64,000 nt of DNA from the NCBI GenBank assembly GCA_023548195.1, contig JAJHZJ010000531.1:7489900-7553899 (forward strand). Direction: 5' to 3'. Positions 1 through 10,500 of the stretch are shown piece by piece. Position 1 is the stretch's first letter; each line of letters opens with the position of its first letter. The position numbers and the translations under genes are program-made. Below the pieces are notes generated by a model that was not told the origin of the DNA, did not search any database, and saw nothing but the letters and a program-made list of their open reading frames with translations. The DNA is from Bettongia penicillata ogilbyi (Eukaryota > Chordata > Mammalia > Diprotodontia > Potoroidae).

Positions 1-64
1 CATTTGAACCTAGTTCTTCTTGACCCCAAATCCAGTACCCTATCCATTATGCCATGCTGCCTCT
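1..64 (-). mobile_element. tRNA-derived SINE/MIR head, cut by window edge
   Basis: The opening bases read as the reverse complement of the SINE head (minus-strand order: gaacc..agttcttc..tccagta..ctatccattatgcc..gctgcctc). The rest of the element would lie left of the window. Confidence 0.7.
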
Positions 65-975
65 CATGACTTCTAAATTTCCTTCCATCTCTCAATCTGT
101 GATCCTATTTTTCTAGCCTGGGATGAAACATTCAATGTTTCACCTTATCATACAGCAAGATTCCATGAGCTTTGTCAGTGGAGTACCAATGCAGATCACA
201 GCCTACCTTCAACCAAGCAGATAAATCATCACGAGTTGTCTGAGGCTCAGAGACTAGTTCATGGTTTCATAACTACTATGAATCAGCCTGAATGCTTTAA
301 TAAACATTAAATGTAAGAGTTTGTTTTACTTGTTAACATATGATAATCACTTTCCTGTCCTCTGATATATCTGTGATCTTCTCAATGTTTATCCTTCTTC
401 TGAAAGAACAGATCACAAGCCATCTGCACCATCATACCAGTGAAAATGTTGGTATGTCTTATTGGAAAGGTCCCATATGCCTTCAGCATTCTGTAAAAGT
501 GCTTTCCTGGCAATCACTTGTAAAAAAGAGGACAGTGATACTATATGTATCAGTGTCAGGTGCCCCAGAGCTAAGGGGAAACAGCTGGGAAGATTTGCTG
601 TCACCTCCAAAGACAAGTAGGCATATCATGGGAAACTCGTGTAGCACATGGAGGAGTGCCAAGAAGTGTGCTGTGGTACATTGGAGGATTAAAGGGGATC
701 CACAGGAGAATCAGATAAGCCCGTTAATGGTAGATGCAATAAATAGGCTCTTTTATTTATCGTTTAAGAGAAGAGCACATGACTTTATTGGAAACCACTC
801 AAGGGTGGATAGAGGGGCAGGCAGGGGCAACAAAGGAAGGGTGCCAGTTGGGGTAATATCCACCCTCCACATCGTTGGGGCAACAGCTGACATTTTCATG
901 TCTAGGAGAGTCTCCAGATGCCTCCCTTTTTCTATAACCCCCACCCCACTGTAGCCAGGACTGACACTTGCAGTC
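65..975. other. Unassigned sequence
   Basis: No repeat family is recognised with confidence. Plus-strand positions 340-954 hold a 204-codon open frame with no domain, motif or repeat composition that I recognise. On the minus strand two AATAAA-type signals lie near 746-790, so an old LTR or other retroelement is possible, but no terminal structure supports this. Confidence 0.4.
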
Positions 976-1060
976 AAGGAGCCAATCAATAAGCATTTAT
1001 TAAGCCCTTATTATGTGCCAGGCATGGCGGTAGTCAGGAAAGGATATGACTGGGAATATC
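976..1060 (-). mobile_element. L2 3'-end fragment
   Basis: The string aatcaataagcatttatta followed by a tatgtgccaggca-type segment is the reverse complement of the conserved LINE-2 3' end. Only the terminal part is recognisable. Confidence 0.65.
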
Positions 1061-1724
1061 TCCAAGGACCCTTAATCTTTAGACCATGAGAATAAGGTGG
1101 AATTCCCTATTGATGTGTGTAGTTACCCCAAGCAGTTGCAGGTTGCAACGCATCTACCAAATATGTCCCCAAGTGGGCTGAGCCACTTGGCCATTACAGA
1201 AAATACTATTCATAACAGAGATTCAATCCCTTGGTGAAGGCTCAACACTTCCAACTCTTTGCTGGATCTATGTTTCTGAGCTCCTCTGAGGCCAGTCAGG
1301 AGGACACTAGGGTTGGTTGGTTGGTTGATAAGGAGAGAATGGATCTCTCAACTGGATCTCATCCATTTTCTACCCTTGAGGTCTCAGGCAGAGAGAAGAC
1401 AATCAGCTAGGAAAGTGGAAGTTTCTGGCCTAAAATAGTAGATTCTAGATAAAGGCAAAAAAGGAGGACCAGACAGGAGGAGGGAGTGTAATAAGGATTT
1501 AGAAAGCTTGTTGGATTAAGAAAGATTAGTTATCAACAACCAGAGAGACAGAATCTAAAGCTAGATTTGAAATCAGGACTTCCAAACTCCAAGTTCAGTG
1601 CTCTATCCATCATAACATTTAGCTGTCATCATCTGGAATCAAGAGAGTTCGGATATATACTCATCTTACAACATTAAACAAACCTTTGCTAGCTCCCTAA
1701 AATCTAACATTTTAATTTTTGCAA
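1061..1724. other. Unassigned, non-coding
   Basis: I see no gene and no recognisable repeat. A short ggttggttggttg run lies near 1313-1326. Confidence 0.4.
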
Positions 1725-1930
1725 TGACATACTAAAGCAAGGTATCTGGTGAATTTGTTTTGCTTCTTTATTAAAAAAGTATTTTTGAAAACTATTTCAA
1801 TATAATCATTTTCCTTATAATCTTGTGGATTTAATTTTATGCATTTACAAACATTATTCTTTAAAGGAATCCATAGATTTCACAGGGTTGCCAAAGGGGT
1901 CCAGGATGCAAAAAATGGTTAAGAACCATT
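1725..1930 (+). mobile_element. hAT-like DNA transposon fragment
   Basis: The segment carries the block tatttcaatataat, then atttaattttatgca, then a ccatagatttcac..ttgccaaaggggtcca end and a terminal ggttaagaacc. The same ordered blocks recur at 7093-7245 and 57700-57875 and, inverted, at 50590-50690. The hAT assignment rests on the TIR-like ttcttaacc/ggttaagaa ends and is inference. Confidence 0.45.
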
Positions 1931-1957
1931 TCCTTTGATATTTTGAATCATTTAATC

Positions 1958-1961
<4 letters not shown>

Positions 1962-2008
<47 letters not shown>
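1962..2008. repeat. (TA)n microsatellite
   Basis: A pure TA run of about 23 units. Confidence 0.97.
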
Positions 2009-2011
<3 letters not shown>

Positions 2012-2099
2012 TAATATATTTAATCTATAATATATTTAATGTAATCTGTTATATTTTAATTGGAAATTAAAATGGAAATTCACTTTTAAAAACTCCAAG

Positions 2100-2629
2100 A
2101 TCTGAACAATATCAAATTTATTTTAAATGACTGCTCAAATGGCCGACAGCTCTATGTTTCTTTTGCTGGGGAATCTGGACACAGAGTTGGATTGTACCAA
2201 TCTGGCACTTTAGGCCTGCCATGGGAGTAAACCTGCCACTCCTGGTCCCTTGAGGAGGAGACCTGAGCTCCCTCTTCATTGAATTATCCGCATGAAGGCC
2301 CTAGCAATACATTCAGAAGACTAGAGAGGCAAGCTGCCAAATTAGGGGAGGAGCAGCACACCTGGGGAGGAAGGGAGTGGTTCAAGCTGAAACCCAAGAG
2401 AGGAAACAGAGTGCCCCGGGGAGGACAAAGGCAGCAGATTGTAGAGGTAATCAATGCAGAGGGCTGGGGAGGTCCGGGAAATACCAGGGAGGAAGAATTA
2501 CAAGGCAGCCGGCCCCATCCTGTGTCCTTTTATGGTGGCAGCCTGCTAGCCACATCGCTTCCTTGCTTAGATACATGACACAGCTGTGGCCCAGGACAGA
2601 TGGGCTTTCTCCTTGGAATGAGGTCCTGT
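2100..2629. other. GC-richer unique-looking segment
   Basis: This stretch is richer in G and C than its surroundings and matches no repeat I know. A 99-codon plus frame (2279-2578) and an overlapping 109-codon frame (2377-2706) are open, but neither resembles a known protein. It could be conserved non-coding sequence or simply unique DNA. Confidence 0.35.
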
Positions 2630-2715
2630 GTCAGAATAGAAAGTACACTGACCGTGAGACAGGAAATCTGGGGTTTAGTTACAATTATCACTTATTTGTT
2701 GTGTGATTTAGCTAG
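2630..2715 (+). mobile_element. MIR-like SINE fragment
   Basis: An accgtgagacaggaaatctg-type head is followed by ttagttacaattatcactta and ttgtgtgattta, the usual order of the MIR tRNA-related and core regions. Confidence 0.5.
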
Positions 2716-2760
2716 ATCTAGTATGTGATTCCTCTCCACTTGTTTCCTGTAGAACTTATA

Positions 2761-2888
2761 TTACATACATCATATCTATAATATATTATACATTTTTATT
2801 ACATATATTATACCTATAATATATTATGCATTTATATTACATATATTATATCTATTATATATTATACATTTGTATTACATATATTATA
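2761..2888. repeat. 38-bp AT-rich minisatellite, about 3.4 copies
   Basis: Units start at 2761, 2799, 2837 and 2875 (partial). Each begins ttacata and is built from tatattata and catttat blocks with a few substitutions. Confidence 0.85.
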
Positions 2889-2979
2889 AGGGTGATAACC
2901 TAGGTCTTGCTTTGTACCGTTGTAAGGATCAGATGAGATGTGACTTCCAAGTGCAACTCTTCTCTCATTCTTATGCCCT

Positions 2980-3700
2980 TGTCTTCCCTCACATGGCCAC
3001 CACCCTAATTCAGGACCTCCATCACCTGATTACTGCCATAGCCTCCTAATAGGTCTCTCTATCTCAAGTCTCTTCCCATTCCAGTCCATCCTCTACAGAG
3101 CTACTAACGTGATATTTCTAAACCTTAGGTGTCACCATGTCACCTCTCCCTGCCTGCTTCAACAAGCTCCAGTGCTTCCTCTGGCCTTTGGGATCAAATG
3201 CATCCTTTTTTCTTTTTTTTTTTTGGCATTTAAAGTCCTTCACAACTGACTCTGGCCTATCTTTTCGTCTTACTAATTTATTGCTCCACTCAATGTTCAT
3301 ATAGATTATTGGTGCCCAACCTGCGGTAGAGCCTTCTGAGCTTGTATGGGTCTGATCAGCCACAGTCAGACACACGTAGATTGACCCCAATGTAGCCATG
3401 CCATGCCTTGGAGCACAAAAACCAGCCAACCAACTAGCTAGCCAGCTCCCCTTCACACATGCTATGACCCAACCAGACTAGTCTTCTTACTGTTCCTTTT
3501 CACAAGTCCTCTGTCCCTAGAAAGCTCTCCTGCCCCACCTTAGACTCCTCATACCTCCTTTCCTCTTAGAATGCTCCTTTTCCTTTGGGGCTCCAGCAGC
3601 CTCCTACACAAGACCTTTCCTGATCTTTTCAGTTACTTCTGCTTCCCCCAAATTGCCTTGCACTATATTTAATTTGTGTAGGGTGTATGTGTTTCTGGTA
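2980..3700 (+). mobile_element. L2 LINE, 3' part, sense
   Basis: The order of blocks matches the L2 3' region: a cctaataggtctc segment, ccagtccatcctctac, tgatatttctaaa, tgtcaccatgtcac, ctccagtgcttcc, ggcctttgggatcaaatg, aagtccttcacaactgac, and later agaaagctctcctgcccc and a caagacctttcctgat block. It is broken near 3301-3452 by foreign sequence. Confidence 0.75.
3301..3452. mobile_element. Insertion within L2, SINE-like
   Basis: About 150 bp has no place in L2 at this position. It contains ggtgcccaacctgcggtaga, ggtctgatcagccacagtc and agacacacgtagattgac, which recall tails of marsupial tRNA-derived SINEs. Ends and TSD are not clear, so the family is left open. Confidence 0.4.
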
Positions 3701-3710
3701 TCTAAATGAA

Positions 3711-3765
3711 GGGTGTCCCAAAAGCCTTAGTGGGGTTTTAAAATCTCATAAAGAGAGCTCAACCC
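3711..3765 (+). mobile_element. Mariner/Tc1-like MITE end
   Basis: The string gggtgtcccaaaagccttag followed by tggggtttta resembles the terminal repeat of mariner-type MITEs (gtgtcccaaaagtcttagtg). Only one end is present. Confidence 0.35.
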
Positions 3766-4208
3766 ATACATATCTAACCTGGCACCTTGCCTCCCTCTCC
3801 AAGGGAGACTGTAATTTCTGCCTTTGTGGGGAGCAGGAGGAGGGTCCTGAGTGGGCCCTTGTTCTGCTCTTTCCCTGACCTCTCTCCAAAAGGGCTAGTG
3901 GGCTAGAATGATATCTATCCACCGCATCTCAAATCTTGGTAGTCTGGAGACATAGTACATTAGAGCCCAGGATGAATGGCACTTGTCCTGATCATTTTCA
4001 AGTGGAGGATGACACTTAGCTTACTCCCTCTACCTTAACTCCCTCCCACCACACTGCTAGTTATGGAGAAGACCTGTAAGAATAACCAATGCACTCTTAA
4101 TCAAAGCAAGCAGTAAAGAGAAATCAGGGAGATTATACAGATAAGAACAGGCCAAAGAATACACAACAGTAGATAAGTATTGATGAATGCAATCTTTACA
4201 AAAGTCTT
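3766..4208. other. Unassigned, non-coding
   Basis: No gene or recognisable repeat is seen. Confidence 0.4.
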
Positions 4209-4209
4209 T

Positions 4210-4262
4210 GGGCAAAATTAATTCATTCAATAAAAATTTATTGAGATGTTACGATGCATCAG
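4210..4262 (-). mobile_element. L2 3'-end fragment
   Basis: A ttcattcaataaaaatttat block followed by tgagatgttacgatgcatca is a diverged reverse complement of the L2 terminus. Confidence 0.45.
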
Positions 4263-4264
4263 GA

Positions 4265-4348
4265 GAGGCAGTCTAGAAAAGTGACTGTAGTGGAGTACTT
4301 AAGTCAGGAAAACCTGGATTCAAATCCTGCCTCAGAAATTGTGCAAGA
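4265..4348 (+). mobile_element. SINE head fragment
   Basis: The segment ggcagtctagaaaagtgact, then agtcaggaaaacctgg and attcaaatcctgcctcaga, is the tRNA-derived SINE head without its core. Confidence 0.6.
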
Positions 4349-4384
4349 ACACAATGAAAACTTTAAAACACTAAATCGATGTCA

Positions 4385-4520
4385 GGTGTATGTATGTGTA
4401 TGCTTGTGTGTGTGTGTGTATATATGAATGTATGTATACATGTTATATATATTTTTCATAAATATATATTTATATACACATACATGTGAGCATAGATACA
4501 TACATACATATATATATTAG
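4385..4520. repeat. TG/TA-rich microsatellite
   Basis: Interrupted runs of TG, TATA, ATGTATG and TACATACA make a compound simple repeat. Confidence 0.85.
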
Positions 4521-4521
4521 G

Positions 4522-4712
4522 AGCATGGATTTAGAGCTAGAAGGGACTCTAAAATCCCAATTCTACCATTTTACAGATAAGGAAACTGAAGCACAGAGAA
4601 GTTAAATGACTTGTTTGGTCCTACATCTACTAAGCTTCCTAGGGGGATTTGAATTCAGATCTTCCCAACTCAAAATCCTTGTAATCTATCCACTGTACCA
4701 TAAATTATTCTC
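4522..4712 (-). mobile_element. MIR/Ther-1 SINE
   Basis: The core reads attttacagataaggaaact followed by gaagcacagagaagttaa, then aatccttgtaatctatccac near the tRNA-related end, all in reverse-complement order. Confidence 0.7.
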
Positions 4713-4756
4713 TTCCTTTAAACATATAGAAACAAAATACCTATATGAAATTCCTA

Positions 4757-5003
4757 AGGCAGCACAGTGGATAGAAAATTGGGCCTGGAGTCAGGAAAAC
4801 TCATCTTCCTGAATTCAAATCAGACCTCAGACACTTACTAGCTGTGTGACCTAAGCAAGTCACTTAATCTCGTTTGTCGCCGTTTCCTCCTCAGGAAAAT
4901 GAGCTGGAAAAGAAAATGGCAAGCCACTTAAGTATCTTTGCAAGCAAACCTGTGATGGGGTGATGAAGAGTTGGACATGATTGAAAATGGGTGAACAAAT
5001 ACA
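4757..5003 (+). mobile_element. tRNA SINE with RTE-type tail
   Basis: A near full-length copy: head ggcagcacagtggatag, then gcctggagtcaggaaaac, a core with agctgtgtgacctaagcaag, and a tail with tgaagagttggacatgattg. Flanks aaattccta (4748-4756) and aagttccta (5004-5012) are a plausible imperfect TSD. The tail resembles an RTE/BovB 3' end, which suggests RTE-dependent mobilisation. Confidence 0.8.
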
Positions 5004-5009
5004 AAGTTC

Positions 5010-5470
5010 CTATGCAAGGAACTATTGGGAGAACAAAAGCAAAAATGTTCTTGCCCTCAAGTAACTAACAAAGGAGTAGCACAAGGCAGATGATAAGGTC
5101 AGAAGAATCCAAGGGCCAAAGTGACTCAGAGGGAAAAGATCTCACTCATCTGTGGAGATCAGGGAACGCTTCATGAAGGAGGGGGAAATGAGCCTTGAGA
5201 AATGTGCCTGGGTAAGGCACCAACAAGTAGAGATGAAAGAGGGGAAGGAAATTCCAAGAAAAAGAAAGATGAGAGCCAAGTCGTAGAGGCATGCGAGGGG
5301 GACATTCCCAGCTCACTGGGTCATCCAGGAGGACACACAGGATAATACCAGAAGGGAAAAAGATATGCTGAATGTGGAATCTAGAGAACCTTGAGCACCA
5401 GGCTAAGGAGTTTGGAATTAATTAAGCAGGCAATAAGGAGATATTGGAGGTGAGGAGGGTGGCGGGGAAC
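5010..5470 (-). mobile_element. L2 LINE, 3' part, antisense
   Basis: Diverged antisense L2 blocks occur in order: tgccctcaagtaactaac, gagggaaaagatct, aggtaaggcac-type and gaaggaaattccaag segments, and ctaaggagtttggaatt. Confidence 0.6.
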
Positions 5471-5489
5471 AGGAGAATGACAGAATCAC

Positions 5490-5625
5490 AAAGATGTTTT
5501 AGTTAATAATATAATTATAATAAATATAATAATTATAATAAACTATAGCTATACATACTATAATATACTAAATGTATATAAACAAAAATATAAAAATTGC
5601 AAATATAAATAAAATACATTTAAAA
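5490..5625. repeat. AT-rich low complexity
   Basis: Mostly A and T with repeated aataattataataa and tatac blocks. Confidence 0.8.
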
Positions 5626-5703
5626 TCATTGATAGATTCAAGGAACTACTCAGAAACAGTTGCATTCGCTACTTATCTATCAGGCTAAGGTATGATCTAG
5701 ATC

Positions 5704-5852
5704 GAGGTGGGGAACCTGCAGCCTTGAGGCCACATGTGGCCTTCTTGATCCTTAAGTGAGGTCTTTTGACTGGATCCAAATTTTACAGAACAAATCCAAA
5801 AGAATCTAGAGGGCCACATGTGACCTCAAGACTGCAGGTTCCCCACCCCTGC
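5704..5852. mobile_element. Palindromic hAT MITE with 8-bp TSD
   Basis: The two ends are inverted repeats of roughly 45 bp: the left arm holds ggtggggaacctgcagcctt and ggccacatgtggcc, and the right arm holds their reverse complements. It is flanked by tctagatc (5696-5703) and cctagatc (5853-5860), an 8-bp duplication with one mismatch. Element size, TIRs and 8-bp TSD fit a non-autonomous hAT (Charlie-type) element. There is no coding capacity. Confidence 0.85.
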
Positions 5853-5860
5853 CCTAGATC

Positions 5861-6254
5861 ATAATAAGTCTGTGACAAATCAAAAGGTATTTGTTCAATG
5901 CAAAATACCTTTCCCACACTATTCTACCACACCCCACCCCATTCTCACCCCCATAACAGAGGTAGGGCCAGATGAACCCTCCATGAATTCAGGAGATTAA
6001 GGGAGCTCCTCCCTCTCCATGGTGGGACCAGGTTGGTACCATGTCAAACTTGGATCTTGGTGATCATTTGTTTTCTAGGTGTACCAACTGTTGATTTAAT
6101 TTTTCTCTCTCACTTTCCCTGAGCTCCCCCTAGCGTCCACTTTTTCCAGGCTTGGTGCATTGCCTCACTTTGGAGCATCTGGGCAACACAGGTAGCTAGA
6201 GTAGGTGGGTCATAGGTTATCAATGTTGTAAAGGACCTCAAAGCTCACCAGGTC
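5861..6254. other. Unassigned, non-coding
   Basis: Unique-looking sequence. No gene or clear repeat is seen. Confidence 0.4.
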
Positions 6255-6390
6255 TTTACTGTAACGCTCTCTCTTGCCAAAATGTAAGATTCTTGACGGT
6301 GAGGACTCTTACTTTTTCTCTGTATCCCCAATACCCAACATAGTGCCTTGAACAATGACTGTACTAAATGTCTGTTGACAACCTGATACA
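6255..6390 (+). mobile_element. L2 3'-end fragment
   Basis: The blocks attcttgacggtgaggac, tctctgtatccccaatac and acatagtgccttgaaca match the sense L2 terminus. Confidence 0.65.
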
Positions 6391-7092
6391 ACCTGATAGT
6401 GAGGCCTGATACTTCTTTCTACACTCTCCAGACTTCCCTCATGGGCTGGGCTGCAGGAATGATGGGATATCAGAGCGGTGGCTACCCTAGCTCTAAGCAG
6501 GATTTCCAATAAGCCTGGGGCTGGTGACCGGGGAGGGGAAGGTGAACAGGGAATCAAAAGGTTCCCAGAGTGTTTGATGCAGAAGTTCTGGGAGCGAAGA
6601 ATGGTACAGAGGGATGGTGGAGGTCAGGGATGAGGAGAAGGAATGAAAGGGATAAGTACATGAAGAGATTGGGGAGTTATCTATAGGTATAACCCCCTCC
6701 CCAGTTCAAGGGGGTCTTTTCGGTTGTGGTCTAGATCCTAAGTGAATATTACCTCTCCCCGGTGTGATTTTTCCCAGAGCCCCAAAGATTAACCCACACT
6801 CTTTAATTTCCCTAGTCATAGGGAAATTACTTTTGACAAGTTTTCTCACCTTTGGAGACCTGGTGAAGATCAAGCTTTCCCTATCTCCTCGCCTCCCAGA
6901 AAGAAACTCCCAGGCCTTTGGAAATTGTCTATGAGTTTTTACTGCAATAATTGAGAAAGGGTTGGAGTGGGTGGCTAAAAAGTCTCTCTCCCATGGTTCT
7001 CGTCTCCCACTTTTCACTGAGAGCCTCTAAAGAAAGACAAAGATCCATGTAGATGCTAAAAGAATATTTTTGGATACACAGAAATTCATGGG
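6391..7092. other. Unassigned, non-coding
   Basis: No gene or recognisable repeat. An 82-codon (6309-6557) and a 103-codon (6706-7017) minus frame are open without recognisable features. Confidence 0.4.
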
Positions 7093-7245
7093 TGCTTCAG
7101 AACAGGGATTCTTCTTTAGTTCATGAGCTAAAAAAAATTAATAATACTATTTCAGTAGAATTAGTTTCCTTCCATTTTATTTTACGCAATTAAAAATATT
7201 ATTCTGAGAACAAGTGCATTGCAAAAAAAAGAATATATTTGTTTA
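7093..7245 (+). mobile_element. hAT-like fragment, same family as 1725-1930
   Basis: Contains gggattcttctttagttcat, tatttcagtagaattagt and cattttattttacgcaatta, then attattctgagaa, in the same order as the copies near 1.8 kb and 57.8 kb. Confidence 0.45.
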
Positions 7246-7574
7246 TTATTTAAGAATTTTTATTTGTCGGTTTATTTATTTGTTATTTAAGAACTTCAGC
7301 TCCTGTTTACTTCAGTGCTTCATCACATTAGCTAGGTTGGGGGCAAAGGCTTTGTAGTGAGGAATGGGATGGAAACATTTTTGGAAGGCAGAAGAAATTT
7401 GATTGGAACTAGCATTGCTGCTGAAAGGATCAGCATTAGGGGAGATGAAAAGAGAAAGTGCAGTGGAGGAGGAAGGAAGAGTTTTTACTGTAGGAGTTTA
7501 TCTTCTCCTTCCTCAATCTCCTTGTTCTTGTTAACAAGGGTCCTTTCCTGGACTTCTACTCCTTTCCCTGTCTG
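7246..7574. other. Unassigned
   Basis: AT-rich at the left with three related tttatttgt/ttatttaagaa motifs, then mixed sequence. No gene is seen. Confidence 0.35.
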
Positions 7575-7850
7575 GAGCTGGAAGACTCCATGCCATTCTT
7601 CTGAGTCAAATACTTTACTATAATCAACCAATAATGCAAACAAAGGGACCTTATATTCCTTGTGCTCCTCAATTGATTATGTGACTATGAAGATATGAGA
7701 AATTGTCCAAATATGTCTTATTCCCTGATGTACTTTGTGTTTGTTTATTTTCTTAAATCGAGGATGCCCTTGACTTGGGGATGGATAATGATCTCTAAGA
7801 CCTTACAGAGAACATAGACATATGGATCAAGACTTACCAACGTTTTCTCA
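7575..7850 (-). pseudogene. RTE-clade LINE RT fragment, antisense
   Basis: On the minus strand 7560-7630 translates to a degraded version of the RTE reverse-transcriptase block around F-V-D-Y-x-K-A-F-D-S (here D-Y-S-K-V-F-D-S-E-E-W). The remaining segment aligns in order with the longer RTE copies at 35.9-37.7 kb and 41-43.3 kb. Reading frames are broken. Confidence 0.6.
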
Positions 7851-8157
7851 ACTGTGCCCAAAAAGTGTTGCTAGATCCATGTGAACCAACAAAGGCCACC
7901 AGTAGTGTATTGCTCTTGTGTGAGTCCCATCATTCAGCAGGGAGCATTGGTTAGCATTGGCAACCTTGATTTAAAAGAAACACTTTCAGGGTACATATTT
8001 AGTGTGACCAAACTGTCAGTCAAGTCATCGGTTTGCTATTCACTTGGTTGGTTTCAGCCTGGTTTCTATATCCAAGGGATTTGGTTCCAGGTTCTTTTGT
8101 GACTGATCCCAGACTGCTCTCTTCTAAGTTCCTCTTTTTCCTTCCTCTTCTGACTCT
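7851..8157. other. Unassigned, non-coding
   Basis: Unique-looking sequence with no recognisable feature. Confidence 0.4.
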
Positions 8158-8203
8158 TGCTTCTTGTATATATATACTTATGCTTCTTGTATATATATAC
8201 TTA
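8158..8203. repeat. Perfect 23-bp tandem duplication
   Basis: Two adjacent identical units (8158-8180 and 8181-8203) begin tgcttcttg and end atatatactta. Confidence 0.95.
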
Positions 8204-8224
8204 TGCACATACTTTCTCTCCCCC

Positions 8225-8315
8225 TTCTTCCACATAGAAGGTAAATTCCCTGAGGGCAGGGACAATTTCATTTTTGTCTTTTTATATAGTAGGCACTTAC
8301 TACATATTTGCTGAT
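8225..8315 (+). mobile_element. L2 3'-end fragment
   Basis: The blocks ggtaaattccctgagggcag and ggacaatttcatttttgtc, then tagtaggcacttacta, match the L2 terminus in sense orientation. Confidence 0.65.
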
Positions 8316-8504
8316 TATCTTTCTGCTTCTTGATGTTAGACATTGTCCCATAGCCATGACCTTGCTTCAACTGATACTGATTCTTGATGATCAATAAGCC
8401 ACTTATGACATGCTCCCCACCTCAATATCATGGAATTCTGGTGACTAACCCCACCCACTGGATTATGGGCAGCTGGATCATAACTGAAAGGCTCTCTCCT
8501 CAGA

Positions 8505-8860
8505 TCTCTTCTATTCATCATAATTATCTGTGACTTGGATGAAGGCATGGAGAGCATATTCATCAAATCTGTCAATGACATGAAGATAGAAAGAGTAACT
8601 AATACATTGGATTAAAGAACTGAGATTCAAAATTGTCTGAATGGAATAACTAAATGAGATGAAATTTAACAGGATTAAATGTTATATTCTTCACTTTGAC
8701 TAAAAAAAATAAACAAGTTTTCAGGTATAACCAAAAAGGCATGAATTAATGCCAGTTTGTGTGAAAAAAGAACTTTGGGGATTTGTTTACTAGAAGCTTC
8801 AATGTGAGTAAACAGAATGGTATGTTTAAAAACTAGTTTAATCATAGATTTCATTCACAG
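8505..8860 (+). mobile_element. L3/CR1 LINE fragment, sense
   Basis: Contains gacttggatgaaggcatgga, atcaaatctgtcaatgacat and taaatgagatgaaatttaac followed by aggattaaatg, which matches the RT region of L3/CR1 elements in sense orientation. Frames are broken. Confidence 0.65.
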
Positions 8861-8879
8861 TATTAAAGAATCATAGACA

Positions 8880-9130
8880 AGAAAGTTCATAACCTTACTG
8901 CGCTGCACTGATGAGACTTTTTTTGGTCCAGATTTATAAAGTTATTAATGTAAAGAACCCCTAGTATGGAAAAATTTCTCCACCAATGCTGCTAAGCAAC
9001 TTCTTACAGTCTCAGGGAGTTGCTTGGGGCATTGAGAGGTTGACTTGCCTGTGGTGTCATAAGAAGAATAAGTTTAACCTAGATCATGTGACTACAAAGC
9101 CAGCTCTCTATTCACACTGTCTCTTTATGT
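8880..9130 (-). mobile_element. MAR1-like CORE-SINE
   Basis: The blocks gggagttgcttggggcattg, agaggttgacttgcctgt and agccagctctctattcacac are the reverse complement of the SINE seen at 31922-32130 and 57925-58150. Confidence 0.6.
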
Positions 9131-9344
9131 TACATTTGAGTGACTTTTAGGAGGTGCACTGACAAAGCTACAGTGTATTGAAAGAGAGGATTCTAATGAT
9201 GAAAGAATTCAAAACTATTTCAAATGAAAATTGGTTGTAAGAAGTAAGGATTCATTACACTGAATAAAGGAAAACTTAGGGCGCCATGTTTGCCATCTTC
9301 ATGATAAGCATGCCATCATATAATTACTTTAATAAAGACATAGA

Positions 9345-9705
9345 CATCATCTTTATTACATTTTCAGATGAGTCAGATCTAGGAAGAATTGATTAATACA
9401 TTGGATAACAGGATGCAAAAAGATATTGACAGGCTAAAATATCAGTCTGAATCTATTAAGGTTAAATTCAATAGGGATAAAGATAAAGTTTGACACAAAT
9501 TCATTAAAAAAAAACTTCAGAAGTACAAATGAAAGCAGAATGATGCAAGAACAAGTTGTCTAAAAAGAAGTCTGGGTTTAGGGGACCATAACATCAATTC
9601 ATGGCAGCAGTGCGATGTGATGATAAAAAAACAACCAGCGGGAACTTGGACAGCTTTAAGAGAACCACAGCTGACAATTTTGTCTATAGAATATTAAAAT
9701 GATTT
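9345..9705 (+). mobile_element. L3/CR1 LINE fragment, sense
   Basis: Contains gatattgacaggctaaaata and aattcaatagggataaagat, then gcagcagtgcgatgtgatga, in the order expected of L3 upstream of its 3' end. Several indels destroy the frame. Confidence 0.6.
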
Positions 9706-9779
9706 TGGATTTTGAGTAAATTCAATAAAAAAAGAATTAGAAAAAGGGTAGAATTGAAAATATTTGCATCAAATATCAC

Positions 9780-10500
9780 CAAAATATATGGGAATTGACA
9801 AAGATACAATACCAATAGTCATTCCCCAATATATAAGTGGTCAAAGGATGTGAATAAACAGTTTCAAAAGAGGAACAGCAAATTATGTGACCACATAAAA
9901 AGACGCTTCAAATTACTAATACCAAACAAAACACAGATTAATGCAACTCCATGTTTTTCTCCTTATATCTTACAAATTGTCAGTGAGGACCAAAATAGGG
10001 AGCAATCAATTTTGGAGGGGCTTTGGAAAGACAAGTACAATAATACACTATTTTTTTTCATTTAGATAAAGCTGTTGAGTTATTTATCATTTTATTCTGC
10101 ATCACATAAAAATCAAGAAAAGGCAGAGTAGTTTTTCAACCTATAAACCTTTTTAAAGTGGGGGACATTATTAACACAAGTATCAAAATGTAGTTGTAAT
10201 AAAGACATATATCCAACGCAGAATTTCTGAGGAAAAAGAAGTTACGAAGGTCATTCCTATTTAATTTCAGTTTTATCAATAAATTTCAGGAATTTTGTAA
10301 CCTTAACATAATTGGGTTGTTTTCCTCTTGTAGGATATGCAGAAATGCATTTCATAAGAAATGTTAGCAATATGTGCTAAGACTGTTGATGGAGTTGTAA
10401 AGTGGTCCAAGAATTCTGGAAATCCATGTGAAGTTATACAAGAAGCGACCTAACCATTCGTATCCTTTAACTCAGCAATTCTACTACCAGGTCCTGAAGG
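9780..10500 (+). mobile_element. Degraded L1 3' region
   Basis: The left part reads tagtcattccccaatatata, ggtcaaaggatgtgaataaa and caaattatgtgaccacataa, matching the end of L1 ORF2. After about 300 bp without clear match, 10375-10500 resumes with gtccaagaattctggaaatc and ctttaactcagcaattctac. Confidence 0.6.

Noticed and set aside
8158..8203. Possible CRISPR-like or regulatory direct repeat
   Set aside because: Only two adjacent units in a eukaryotic context; a simple local duplication.
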